Below are positions 1 to 7,523 of a stretch of 64,000 bases of DNA, in pieces. The position numbers and the translations under genes are program-made. The notes under the pieces were generated by a model. The model ran no database searches and was not told the origin of the DNA. It was given only the letters and a program-made list of their open reading frames with translations. Position 1 is the stretch's first letter, and the number at the start of each line of letters is the position of its first letter. Source of the stretch: Polyangiaceae bacterium (GTDB taxonomy: Bacteria > Myxococcota_A > Polyangia > Polyangiales > Polyangiaceae). Location of the stretch: the NCBI GenBank assembly GCA_016719945.1, contig JADJYE010000003.1, positions 599,073-663,072 of the forward strand. Direction: 5' to 3'.

Positions 1-1
1 G

Positions 2-1654
2 TCTGGGGGCGCCCCGGCGGGCGGCGGGGGTGAAGGCGGCGGGGGCCCCATCGACCCCGGCTACCCAGACTTTCCCGACGTCGTCGGTCACCTGACGGTC
101 GCGATCCGGACGGGCGCAGGCACGTTCGACGGGACCGACGCCAACAGCCTCTCGTTCTGCCTCACCGCGGACGACTGCTTCGCGCTGAACGTGGCTGACG
201 TGAACGACTTCCGTCAGGGCGAGATGGACGTCTACCACTTCACCGGCGTCGGCCTGCCGCGCGAAGAAATCGATCGTGTCGAGTTGCGCAGCGCCAACGG
301 CACCGACGCGTGGCGCCCCGTGTGCCTCAGCGTGCAGCTCGACGGCGAGCCCGTCTACTGCGAGGACGGCCTGGACGTGCTCATGGGGCAAGAGGCGGGG
401 GAGCTCCAGAGCTTCATCGACCCTGAAGGCCTGCACCTCGCCTGCTCGAGCTGCTACCCCGACCTGCTCTCCCACGGGCCGCTCGTGGGCGCGGTCACCG
501 ACGAGGCCGCGCGCCTGTCGATCCGCACCGACGCGACCCGTCGCGTGGTCGTCAGCGTGCTCGACGAGTCGCAGCCGGGCGAAGCGGAGGTGGCAGCCTA
601 CGTGTACCCGTCGCCCGAGACCGACTACGCGACGACGATCGATCTCGGCGGCCTCGCGCCGGAGCGAAGCTACAGGGTCCTCTTCGAGGTCGACGGCGAG
701 CTCTCCGCGCGCGAGGCGGAGCTGAAGACCGCGCCCAGCGCGGGGAGCGCGACCCAACTCACCTTCGGCTTCGGGACCTGCAGCCGCAACGACGACCAGC
801 CGATCTTCGGCGAGATCGGCGCGCTCGAACCCGACCTGTTCGTCTTCGGCGGCGACAACCACTACGGCAACACGGCGGATCTCGAGTCGCTGTGGTGGAA
901 CTACCGCTGGGCGCTCGACCGCCCAGAGCGCGGCGCCTTGCTCTCGAAGACGCCCACGCTGGCCACCTGGGACGACCACGACTTCGTCGGCAACAACACG
1001 AACGGCACCTCACCCGGCAAGGACACGGCGCTGCTCGCATTCTCCCAATATTGGGGGAACCTCTCCTACGGGACCGCCTCCACGCCGGGCGTCTTTTCGC
1101 GCGTCTCGTATGGCGACGTCGACTTCTTCTTGCTCGACTCGCGTTACCACCGCAGCCCGGATGGCACCGCCAACGGCAGCATCCTGGGGCCCGGCCAGAC
1201 CGACTGGCTGAAGGCCGAGCTGCTCGCCTCGACCGCGACCTTCAAGCTGCTCGTGTCGGGCACGATCTGGAGCAACACGGGCGACGAGTCCTGGCTCGAT
1301 TTCCCGGCGGCGCGAGCCGACGTGTTCGACTTCATCCGCGACAACGACGTCGGCGGGGTGGTGCTGCTCTCGGGCGACGTTCACCGAAGCTCGCTCCGTC
1401 GCATCCGTCGTGAGGCCGCAGGCGGCTATGATCTGCCGGAGATCATCTCGTCGCCGCTCGCCAATACCAACTCCGCCTGCTCGGACAACACCGAGCCCGA
1501 CGCCCAGCAGCTCTCGTGCTTCGACGCCGGGCGCTACTTCGCGCTCTTCGACCTCGACACCACGCTGGCGGACCCCGAGCTCTCCGTTCGGCTCATCGAC
1601 GAGGGCGGCCAAGAGGTCGGGTCCCTCCTCGTGCATCGCTCGGAGCTCGAGTAG
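2..1654 (+). CDS. PhoD-like metallophosphatase with PLAT-like domain (5' end outside window)
   Basis: The reading frame is already open at the left edge, so the true start lies upstream; the first in-window start-like codon is GTG at 191, but the frame before it encodes a Gly-rich linker and a plausible domain. The linker is followed by a PLAT/LH2-like segment (about bases 85-360). The C-terminal two thirds resemble PhoD-like alkaline phosphatases/phosphodiesterases: FGFGTCSR, FGGDNHYG, TWDDHDFVGNN and SGDVHRSSL supply the metal-binding Asp, Asn and His residues typical of the calcineurin-like fold. Expected to be exported and to hydrolyse phosphate esters at or outside the cell surface. The Gly-rich linker suggests a lipoprotein N terminus beyond the window. 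Substrate cannot be read from the sequence. Confidence 0.8.
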   Translation, partial: SGGAPAGGGGEGGGGPIDPGYPDFPDVVGHLTVAIRTGAGTFDGTDANSLSFCLTADDCFALNVADVNDFRQGEMDVYHFTGVGLPREEIDRVELRSANGTDAWRPVCLSVQLDGEPVYCEDGLDVLMGQEAGELQSFIDPEGLHLACSSCYPDLLSHGPLVGAVTDEAARLSIRTDATRRVVVSVLDESQPGEAEVAAYVYPSPETDYATTIDLGGLAPERSYRVLFEVDGELSAREAELKTAPSAGSATQLTFGFGTCSRNDDQPIFGEIGALEPDLFVFGGDNHYGNTADLESLWWNYRWALDRPERGALLSKTPTLATWDDHDFVGNNTNGTSPGKDTALLAFSQYWGNLSYGTASTPGVFSRVSYGDVDFFLLDSRYHRSPDGTANGSILGPGQTDWLKAELLASTATFKLLVSGTIWSNTGDESWLDFPAARADVFDFIRDNDVGGVVLLSGDVHRSSLRRIRREAAGGYDLPEIISSPLANTNSACSDNTEPDAQQLSCFDAGRYFALFDLDTTLADPELSVRLIDEGGQEVGSLLVHRSELE

Positions 1655-1808
1655 ACGCGGGCCCTCCGCCGCGAGCCCGTGGGGACGCATGCGTTGCGTC
1701 GCCCGCGCACCGGCCGCGCCTCCCCCCTCGCGCGCGAGGGGGGCCGGGGGGTGAAAGAGCAGCCCCAACCTCAGCGAGCGGCAGAGCGTCGCTCGCCTCG
1801 GCAAACGG

Positions 1809-2639
1809 TCACGGCTTCGGCTTCGCCTTGAGCGCGTCGTGGCAAGGTGAGCACGTCGAGAGCATCTTCGAGTAGGCGTTCGCGCGTTCGTCCGCGGTCT
1901 TCGCCTTCGCGAGCGCCTTCGCCTGCGCGTTGAACGTCGAGGCTGCGCTCTTCGCGTGCACGCCGCCAGGATCGAGGATCTCCTTCGAGAAGGGGTCGAG
2001 CTCGAGCGCCGAGGCGCCCGCGGTCCACGCCGCGTTGGAGGGACCATAGAGGCCCTCCCACAGCCGCTCCATCGCCCACCTGTGGCGCTTCATGCGAGCC
2101 GCGACGGGGCCAGTCGCGTCAGGCGGGGTGCCGGGCACGATCTTGGGGCCGCCCGCCGAGCCGTGGCAATGGCCGCAGGCGCGGGCGATATCGGCGGTCG
2201 CGGCCGCGAGCTCTTGCACGTCGGAGCCCTCGCGGATGCGCTTGGCGGCGCCCTGCAGGTGCTGCATCGAGATGTGCCACTGCTTGGGAAGCTTCGCGAC
2301 CTCCATGCCCGCCAGCGTCTCCGCAGGCTTCACGGCTTCGGAGAGCTTGCCCCAAATCACCGCGTCGCGAATGTGGACCGTCTGGACGAAGTGGTCCGCC
2401 ATCGAGCCGGGGGGCGGGGCAGATCCGCTCGGGGCTGCGGACGCGGTGGGGTCGCTGGTCGGCGCGGCCGTGGTCGAGGGCGTGGCCGAGGCGGTCGGAT
2501 CCGAGGTGGGCTCGGCGGTGGGCGCCGCAGTGGTGCTCGCAGAGCCGGAGGTGTCGTTCGTCGCCTCGACCGTCGCGGCCGCGCAGCCGGCGACGAGGAG
2601 GGTGGTGATCAAGAGACGGTTCTCGAGACGATGGAGCAT
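1809..2639 (-). CDS. c-type cytochrome-like lipoprotein with two CxxCH motifs
   Basis: 276 aa from the ATG at 2639, chosen because a short charged N terminus, hydrophobic stretch and lipobox LVAGC (Cys19) follow directly; a longer start at 2675 would bury this signal. Residues 20-80 form a Ser/Thr/Ala/Pro-rich linker with repeated TAEPTSDPTA-like units. Two heme-attachment motifs are visible: CGHCH at 155-159 and CSPCH at 263-267, the latter almost at the C terminus. The segment between them is helical in character. Probably a periplasm-facing mono- or diheme electron carrier. No oxidase or reductase gene is adjacent, so its partner is unknown. Confidence 0.7.
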   Translation of the reverse strand: MLHRLENRLLITTLLVAGCAAATVEATNDTSGSASTTAAPTAEPTSDPTASATPSTTAAPTSDPTASAAPSGSAPPPGSMADHFVQTVHIRDAVIWGKLSEAVKPAETLAGMEVAKLPKQWHISMQHLQGAAKRIREGSDVQELAAATADIARACGHCHGSAGGPKIVPGTPPDATGPVAARMKRHRWAMERLWEGLYGPSNAAWTAGASALELDPFSKEILDPGGVHAKSAASTFNAQAKALAKAKTADERANAYSKMLSTCSPCHDALKAKPKP

Positions 2640-2692
2640 GGGTTTGGCCACTGGCAAGAGGTGCGCCACGGGCACACGCCGCGCAGCCTAGC

Positions 2693-3337
2693 GTGTACGC
2701 TGGCGCGGTGGAAAGCGCCGTCGGGTCGTGGCGGACCTCCCTCGCGCGGTGGACGCTGCGGTCTCCGCGCGCATTGGCGCTCGCCCTCGCAGGCTGCACC
2801 GCGATGCTCACGGTTGGGGATCTCCTCCACGTCCGGTATGGGGTGATCGCCTATCCGTCCTCCGGGCCGCTCTTCGGCCAGGCCTGGTGGGTCGCTCCCG
2901 GGTTCGCGATCGCGGTCGTCGCGATGGTCGTCGCCGCCTGGCCGTTCGCCGAGTTCATCGCACGGCAGCGGCGCAAGGACATCCTCCGAGACGCGGCCTG
3001 GTTCTTCGCCTCGTACGCGGGCACGGCGGTCGCGGGGGCGAAGGTCGTGGGCCTCACTGCGCTCCTCTTCGGCCTGTGGATGTACCGCCTCGGGAGTCGG
3101 CCCGATCGCAGGCCCCTCGCGGTGTTCTCCGTCGTGCTCGGGCTGGGAGGGACGGTCGCTGAGATCGCGCTCCACGCGACGGGGCTGTGCCGGTACTCGC
3201 AGCGCCAGCTGTGGAACGTGCCGGTTTGGCTCCCGCTGCTCTACATGATGGGCGCGCCCCTCGCCGTCGGGGTCGCCCGCTGGGTGCGGGGCGAGCCTCC
3301 GCTCGAGGAGCCCCCGAGCTCGGGATGGGATGCGTGA
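2693..3337 (+). CDS. Multi-pass membrane protein of unknown function
   Basis: 214 aa from GTG 2693 (GTG 2708 is an alternative). About five or six hydrophobic segments are visible: near residues 25-45, 60-85, 100-125, 140-160 and 170-198. The C-terminal part includes WNVPVWLPLLYMMGAPLAVG. The arrangement loosely recalls small DUF2878- or INSIG-like membrane proteins, but I do not recognise it with confidence. It is divergent from the cytochrome-like lipoprotein with only about 50 bases between starts, so promoters must overlap. No catalytic motif is evident. Confidence 0.6.
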   Translation: MYAGAVESAVGSWRTSLARWTLRSPRALALALAGCTAMLTVGDLLHVRYGVIAYPSSGPLFGQAWWVAPGFAIAVVAMVVAAWPFAEFIARQRRKDILRDAAWFFASYAGTAVAGAKVVGLTALLFGLWMYRLGSRPDRRPLAVFSVVLGLGGTVAEIALHATGLCRYSQRQLWNVPVWLPLLYMMGAPLAVGVARWVRGEPPLEEPPSSGWDA

Positions 3338-3379
3338 GCGCGTTCGGGGTCTGACGGCGTCTCGCCCCGCGAGCGCGTC

Positions 3380-5374
3380 CTACTTCCTGTACGGCTTCTC
3401 GTAGCCGGGCCGCTTGAGCGTGTGGGCCTCGAGGAACGCACGCAGCGCGCCCCCCCGCTCGCTCGCGAGGCCCGGGTTGTCCGGCGCGAGATCGTTCTCT
3501 TCCTTCGGGTCGGCTCCCAGGTCGTAGAGCTCTACGGTCCCGAGGCGGCCGTCGTAGATGACCTTGTAGCCGTCCCGGAAGATCATCGCCGTCTGCCCGC
3601 GGGACGAGTCCACCACGATGGGTCGCGTCGGCTCGTGCTCCTCGCCGCGCAGGAAAGGCACCAGGCTCTGGCCCATGAACGCGCCGGGCGTCTCGACGCC
3701 GAACAGATCGAGGATCGTGGGACCGAGGTCGATCACCGAGACCGGCACGTCGACCCTGCGCGGCTCGAGGCTCTTGCCGGCGATGATCATCGGGACGCGG
3801 ATCATCTCCTCGTAGATGGTCGAGCCGTGAAAATTCGCGCCGTGCTCCCCGAACGCCTCGCCGTGGTCGGAGGTGACGATGAGCAGGGTCGTCGCCGCGC
3901 GTGGCGACGCCTCGATTCCTGCCATCAGCGCGCCCAGGGACGCGTCGACCGTCGCGACGTCCCCGAGCCACCGCTGCTGGGGCGTCTTGCCCTTCCCCTC
4001 GTACGGGGCGTGCGGCTCGAGGACGTGCGCGTACATGAAGACGGGCCCGGGCCGCGCCTCGTCGAGGTTCTTGACCATGCGCTGCACGACCTTGGACGCC
4101 GCGTCGCCCTCGTACTGTGCGACCTCGAAGCCTTGCACGATCCCGAAGCGCTCCTCGTAGCCCTTGTAGGACGCCGCGTTGAACGTGTGGACGCCCGCGT
4201 CGGTGAGCAGCGAGGGAAAGCGGACCGAGGTGTCTTCGTGCGCGAAGAGCCTCTCCTTGCCGCCTGGCGTCGTCATGTCCTGCCAGTAGAGCTGCGAATA
4301 GTACTTGCCGGTGAACAGCGACGTCAGCGAGGGCGTGGTCGCGGGGGCAGGGGAGCGCGCGTCCTGGAAGGTGACGCCTTGCTTCGCCAGCGCGCAGAAG
4401 TTCGGCAGCTTCTTGCAGTGCTTCTTCGCCAGGATCTCCGGGCGGAGCGCGTCGACGGTCAACAGGATGAGGGTCGGGCTCCCGATCAGCGGAGGCCGCG
4501 ACGGCGCGATGGGAGGGAGCCCGTCGCGCGGGGCGAACCACTCGCCTTGGGCGATCTGAGAGGCGCCCGCCGCCGACGAGTGGGCGCGCGCGACGAAGGG
4601 CGCGAACACCGCGGTCCCGCGGCGCACCGCGAGCACGATCGCCCGGTCCGCGGGCTTGAGCAGGGTCGCCGCGAGGGCCCCGCCCAGCAGCGCTCCGACG
4701 ATCGCGACGCGCGGTACGCGTCCCAGGGCGATGAACGGTACGCCGCGCAAGCTGGCGCCGGCGAGCGACACGCCCGTGATCGTCCCGAGCAGGTGCAGGC
4801 CGGGATAGTTCTCGTCGAGCAGCCAGGCGTGAGCGCCGATCGCGCCGAAGCCCACGGCGGCTCCAAGGGTCGGCGCCCCGATGCCTAGCCAGCTGGCCGA
4901 AGCGGCGCGCGCCTCGAAGCTCGTGATCGACCCGACGAGCGCGGCGCCGGGCACGACCAGCGACGCGAGCGCGGCGACGAGCGTGATGCGCGCGGCATCT
5001 CCGAGCGGGATGAACGTCGCCTTCATCGCCACGCCCTCGAGGTCGGGGCGAACCAGCCACACCGAGAGCACCGCGGCCGCGAGCGCCAGCGGGGCCAGCC
5101 ACCCGAGCGCGCGAGCGCGCGTGGGGAGCCGCTTGGCCAGCTGGCTGCCCCAGCGGGCGTACGCGGCCGCGGCCGCCGCTGCGACGAGGCCGGCGGCGGC
5201 GTGCTGGCCTGCGTCGACGGCGAGCGACACGATGAACGCGCGCTTGGGCTTGCCGGGCGACGCGAGCCCCGCGACGACGGCGATGCTCGCCGCCGCGATC
5301 CAGGCGAGGAGCTGAGCCTCGGCAACGGAGGCCCCTCGTCGTCGCTGCTCTGTCGCGCCGTCCGCTCGGGTCAC
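3380..5374 (-). CDS. Membrane-anchored sulfatase-family (alkaline phosphatase superfamily) enzyme
   Basis: 664 aa from GTG 5374. About seven hydrophobic segments occupy residues 20-245; a sulfatase-fold catalytic domain follows from about 300. Visible metal-site motifs are LILLTVDALRPE (Asp308), HVLEPHAPY near 450 and TSDHGEAFGEHG at 501-512. At the nucleophile position the sequence is PATTPSLTSLFTGKY. Canonical sulfatases have C/S-x-P-x-R here, so Cys/Ser is replaced by Thr346 and Arg by Leu. Thr nucleophiles are normal in phosphoethanolamine and lipoteichoic-acid transferases of this superfamily, so a phospho-transferase or phosphodiesterase role is as likely as sulfate hydrolysis. It lies 39 bases downstream of the HEAT-repeat gene, probably in one transcript. 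Confidence 0.8.
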   Translation of the reverse strand: MTRADGATEQRRRGASVAEAQLLAWIAAASIAVVAGLASPGKPKRAFIVSLAVDAGQHAAAGLVAAAAAAAYARWGSQLAKRLPTRARALGWLAPLALAAAVLSVWLVRPDLEGVAMKATFIPLGDAARITLVAALASLVVPGAALVGSITSFEARAASASWLGIGAPTLGAAVGFGAIGAHAWLLDENYPGLHLLGTITGVSLAGASLRGVPFIALGRVPRVAIVGALLGGALAATLLKPADRAIVLAVRRGTAVFAPFVARAHSSAAGASQIAQGEWFAPRDGLPPIAPSRPPLIGSPTLILLTVDALRPEILAKKHCKKLPNFCALAKQGVTFQDARSPAPATTPSLTSLFTGKYYSQLYWQDMTTPGGKERLFAHEDTSVRFPSLLTDAGVHTFNAASYKGYEERFGIVQGFEVAQYEGDAASKVVQRMVKNLDEARPGPVFMYAHVLEPHAPYEGKGKTPQQRWLGDVATVDASLGALMAGIEASPRAATTLLIVTSDHGEAFGEHGANFHGSTIYEEMIRVPMIIAGKSLEPRRVDVPVSVIDLGPTILDLFGVETPGAFMGQSLVPFLRGEEHEPTRPIVVDSSRGQTAMIFRDGYKVIYDGRLGTVELYDLGADPKEENDLAPDNPGLASERGGALRAFLEAHTLKRPGYEKPYRK

Positions 5375-5413
5375 CGTAGGCGCGTGTACCCGATCGGGCG
5401 TCCGCTGGCCACG

Positions 5414-7054
5414 TCACGAGGCAGGGTCGGGCGCCTCGCGGTCGGGCGGGGGCTGGGTCGGCCCCCCCGGTCGCCTCTTCGGCGCCGGTCGCCGCAGCAG
5501 GAAGAGCGCCACCAGACCCATCAGCGCCACCGTGCCCCCCGCGATGGCCCCGGCGAGGCCGTAGCGGGGCGGAGGCGGCGCGGGCTCGCCCAAGGCCTGC
5601 TCCTCGAACGAGTCGAGCAGCGCCTTGGCCTCGATGTGGTCAGGGTCGAGCTCGACCGCCCGCTTCACGAGGAAGCGATCGGGGCGTCCCTCTTCGATCA
5701 GGACCTTCGCCTCCGAGTAGGCGATCTCCGCGTCGATGCGCGACACCTCGGCGCCCTGCGGGCCGAGGCGCTTCGCCTTGCGCAGCATGGCCAGGCGGTC
5801 CTCGGCCTTGTCGAAGCCGATCGTCTTCGCGTGAGCGAAGTACGAGGAGGTCATCTCACGACGGCGCTCGAACAGCGGATCTCGCGCGAGGACTTTGTCG
5901 AACGCCTCGACCGCCGCGGAGTGTTGACCGGCCTTCGACGCGTCGAGGCCCGAGGTGAAGATGTGCCACAGCTCTGCCACGCGGCCTTTGTCGTAAATCG
6001 CGAAGATGCGCCGCGCGACGATGTCCCACGCGAGGCTCTTGTCGATCTTCTCGCCCGTGAGGTCCTGGTAGACGTCGCGCAGCCGCCACCGCCCCGCCTC
6101 GCCGATGGCCGCGATCGCCTCTCGGGCGGCTTGGCGAATCTTGCGCCGGTCGTGGTTGGCGAACGACAGGAGCACGTCGACGGCCTCCTCGTTCTTCACG
6201 TACCCGAACGCGCGCAGCGTGTCGGCGAGCACCTCGTAGTCGCTCGTGCTCACCGCCTCGCCCGGCGTGACCTTGCCGAGTCGGTCGAGCTCGGTGTCAG
6301 CGAAGCGCTGCACGACCGTAGCGTCGTGCTTCTTCGCTTCGAGCAGGGCGGGCACGGCGCGATCCTTCAGCTTCGCGATGTGCCGGGAGAGGTCGATGCG
6401 CAGCAGGTCTCCGAAGTTCGCTCGCAGCTCGATCAGCTCGCGCACGGCCGGCGTCGTTCCCTCCGCCGCGAGCACCCGCACCATCGCGAGCAGCTCCACG
6501 ACGTCCCGCCAGGCGTCGTCCTTCGGGGCGGCCGCCTTCAACATGAACTCCAGCCAGTCGGCGTTCTCGGCGTCGGCGAGCTCGTCCTTCGACATGCCCT
6601 TCTTCGCGCCCTTGCGGGCGTCCGCCAGCACGCGCGGCGCGCGATCTCGGTCGAGGCGCTCGCGGATCTCCTGGACGCGCGCCCGGACGGCCGGCGCCCA
6701 CACGATCTCGTCGGCGGCAGATGCTGCCGTCGCCTTGGTCGGATCCGCGGGCTTCGGCGTGCCGAGCTTCCCGAGGTCCTTCAGGGCAGCCTCACGGATG
6801 TCCTTCTTCTCGGAGGTCAAGCGCGCGAGCAACGACTCGAGCGCCTTGATGGACTCCGGCTCCGGCTCCTCCTTGCGGATCGACGGCAAGCTCGGCAGGG
6901 CCGGCAGCTCGGCGTCGGGGACGTCGAGGGCGGGCTTCGGCGGCGCGCTCGGCGCGGAGGCCGAGGCCGACGGGCCGCCCTTCGGCTGTGCGCCCGCAGG
7001 GGCGACGGCGACGGAGGCAGCGATGAAGAGCAGGGCGGCGCCGAACGAGCGCAT
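5414..7054 (-). CDS. HEAT-repeat protein with signal peptide and C-terminal membrane anchor
   Basis: 546 aa. An N-terminal signal peptide (about residues 1-22, ending AGAQ) is followed by a Pro/Ala/Ser-rich linker. A long alpha-helical region then contains HEAT-like units (for example LLSFANHDRRKIRQAAREAI near 310) and, further on, a TPR-like part. Near residues 500-525 a single hydrophobic helix is followed by RRPAPKRR, giving a periplasmic solenoid tethered by a C-terminal transmembrane segment. No enzymatic motif is present; a scaffold or assembly role is inferred from the fold. The sulfatase-like gene follows on the same strand. Confidence 0.7.
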   Translation of the reverse strand: MRSFGAALLFIAASVAVAPAGAQPKGGPSASASAPSAPPKPALDVPDAELPALPSLPSIRKEEPEPESIKALESLLARLTSEKKDIREAALKDLGKLGTPKPADPTKATAASAADEIVWAPAVRARVQEIRERLDRDRAPRVLADARKGAKKGMSKDELADAENADWLEFMLKAAAPKDDAWRDVVELLAMVRVLAAEGTTPAVRELIELRANFGDLLRIDLSRHIAKLKDRAVPALLEAKKHDATVVQRFADTELDRLGKVTPGEAVSTSDYEVLADTLRAFGYVKNEEAVDVLLSFANHDRRKIRQAAREAIAAIGEAGRWRLRDVYQDLTGEKIDKSLAWDIVARRIFAIYDKGRVAELWHIFTSGLDASKAGQHSAAVEAFDKVLARDPLFERRREMTSSYFAHAKTIGFDKAEDRLAMLRKAKRLGPQGAEVSRIDAEIAYSEAKVLIEEGRPDRFLVKRAVELDPDHIEAKALLDSFEEQALGEPAPPPPRYGLAGAIAGGTVALMGLVALFLLRRPAPKRRPGGPTQPPPDREAPDPAS

Positions 7055-7139
7055 CGGGTCCTTCTAGGAACGCCAGAGACCGGGCATCGTGTTCCAGGCG
7101 ACCCCCTGGGGCAAGCGCCTGCGAGCCGGCGACGGCGGC

Positions 7140-7418
7140 TCAGCCTTCGATGCGGAAGTCCGGGAACTCCCCGGCGTACCCTCGCCAGCGCACGTCGACC
7201 CGCTCCACGCGCGCCGCCGTCGGACCGTGATGCGCCCAGGCCACGAGCTCCTTCAGCTCTTCTTCCTCGCCCTCGACGCAGACCTCGACCGCGCCGTCTT
7301 GACGGTTCTTCACCCAGCCGGTCAGGCCGAGTCGCCGCGCCTCCCGCTGGGTCGAGGCGCGAAAGAACACGCCCTGGACCCGCCCGCGCACGACCAGGTT
7401 CACCTGCTTGAGCGCCAT
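7140..7418 (-). CDS. acyP: Acylphosphatase
   Basis: 92 aa from ATG 7418, the usual length for this family; the upstream in-frame start at 7460 would add a Pro/Gly-rich stretch not typical of acylphosphatases. Hydrolyses the carboxyl-phosphate bond of acyl phosphates in the cytoplasm. The signature GRVQGVFFRAST carries the phosphate-binding Arg20, and GWVKNRQDGAVEV carries the catalytic Asn38. The C-terminal beta strand ends DFRIEG. It reads in the same direction as the HEAT/sulfatase pair 85 bases downstream, which may be incidental. Confidence 0.92.
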   Translation of the reverse strand: MALKQVNLVVRGRVQGVFFRASTQREARRLGLTGWVKNRQDGAVEVCVEGEEEELKELVAWAHHGPTAARVERVDVRWRGYAGEFPDFRIEG

Positions 7419-7523
7419 CTTCGGAGATGGATCGTGCAAGAGCCCAGCGGGACCGGGCAACTAACGTGGCGCCTCCCGCGAGAGCGGTGGACGAACGCCT
7501 GACGGTTCTCTACCGTCACCGAC

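Noticed and set aside
5201..7411. 736-residue plus-strand frame opposite the HEAT and sulfatase genes
   Set aside because: Arg/Leu/Val-rich shadow crossing two real genes and the acylphosphatase gene.
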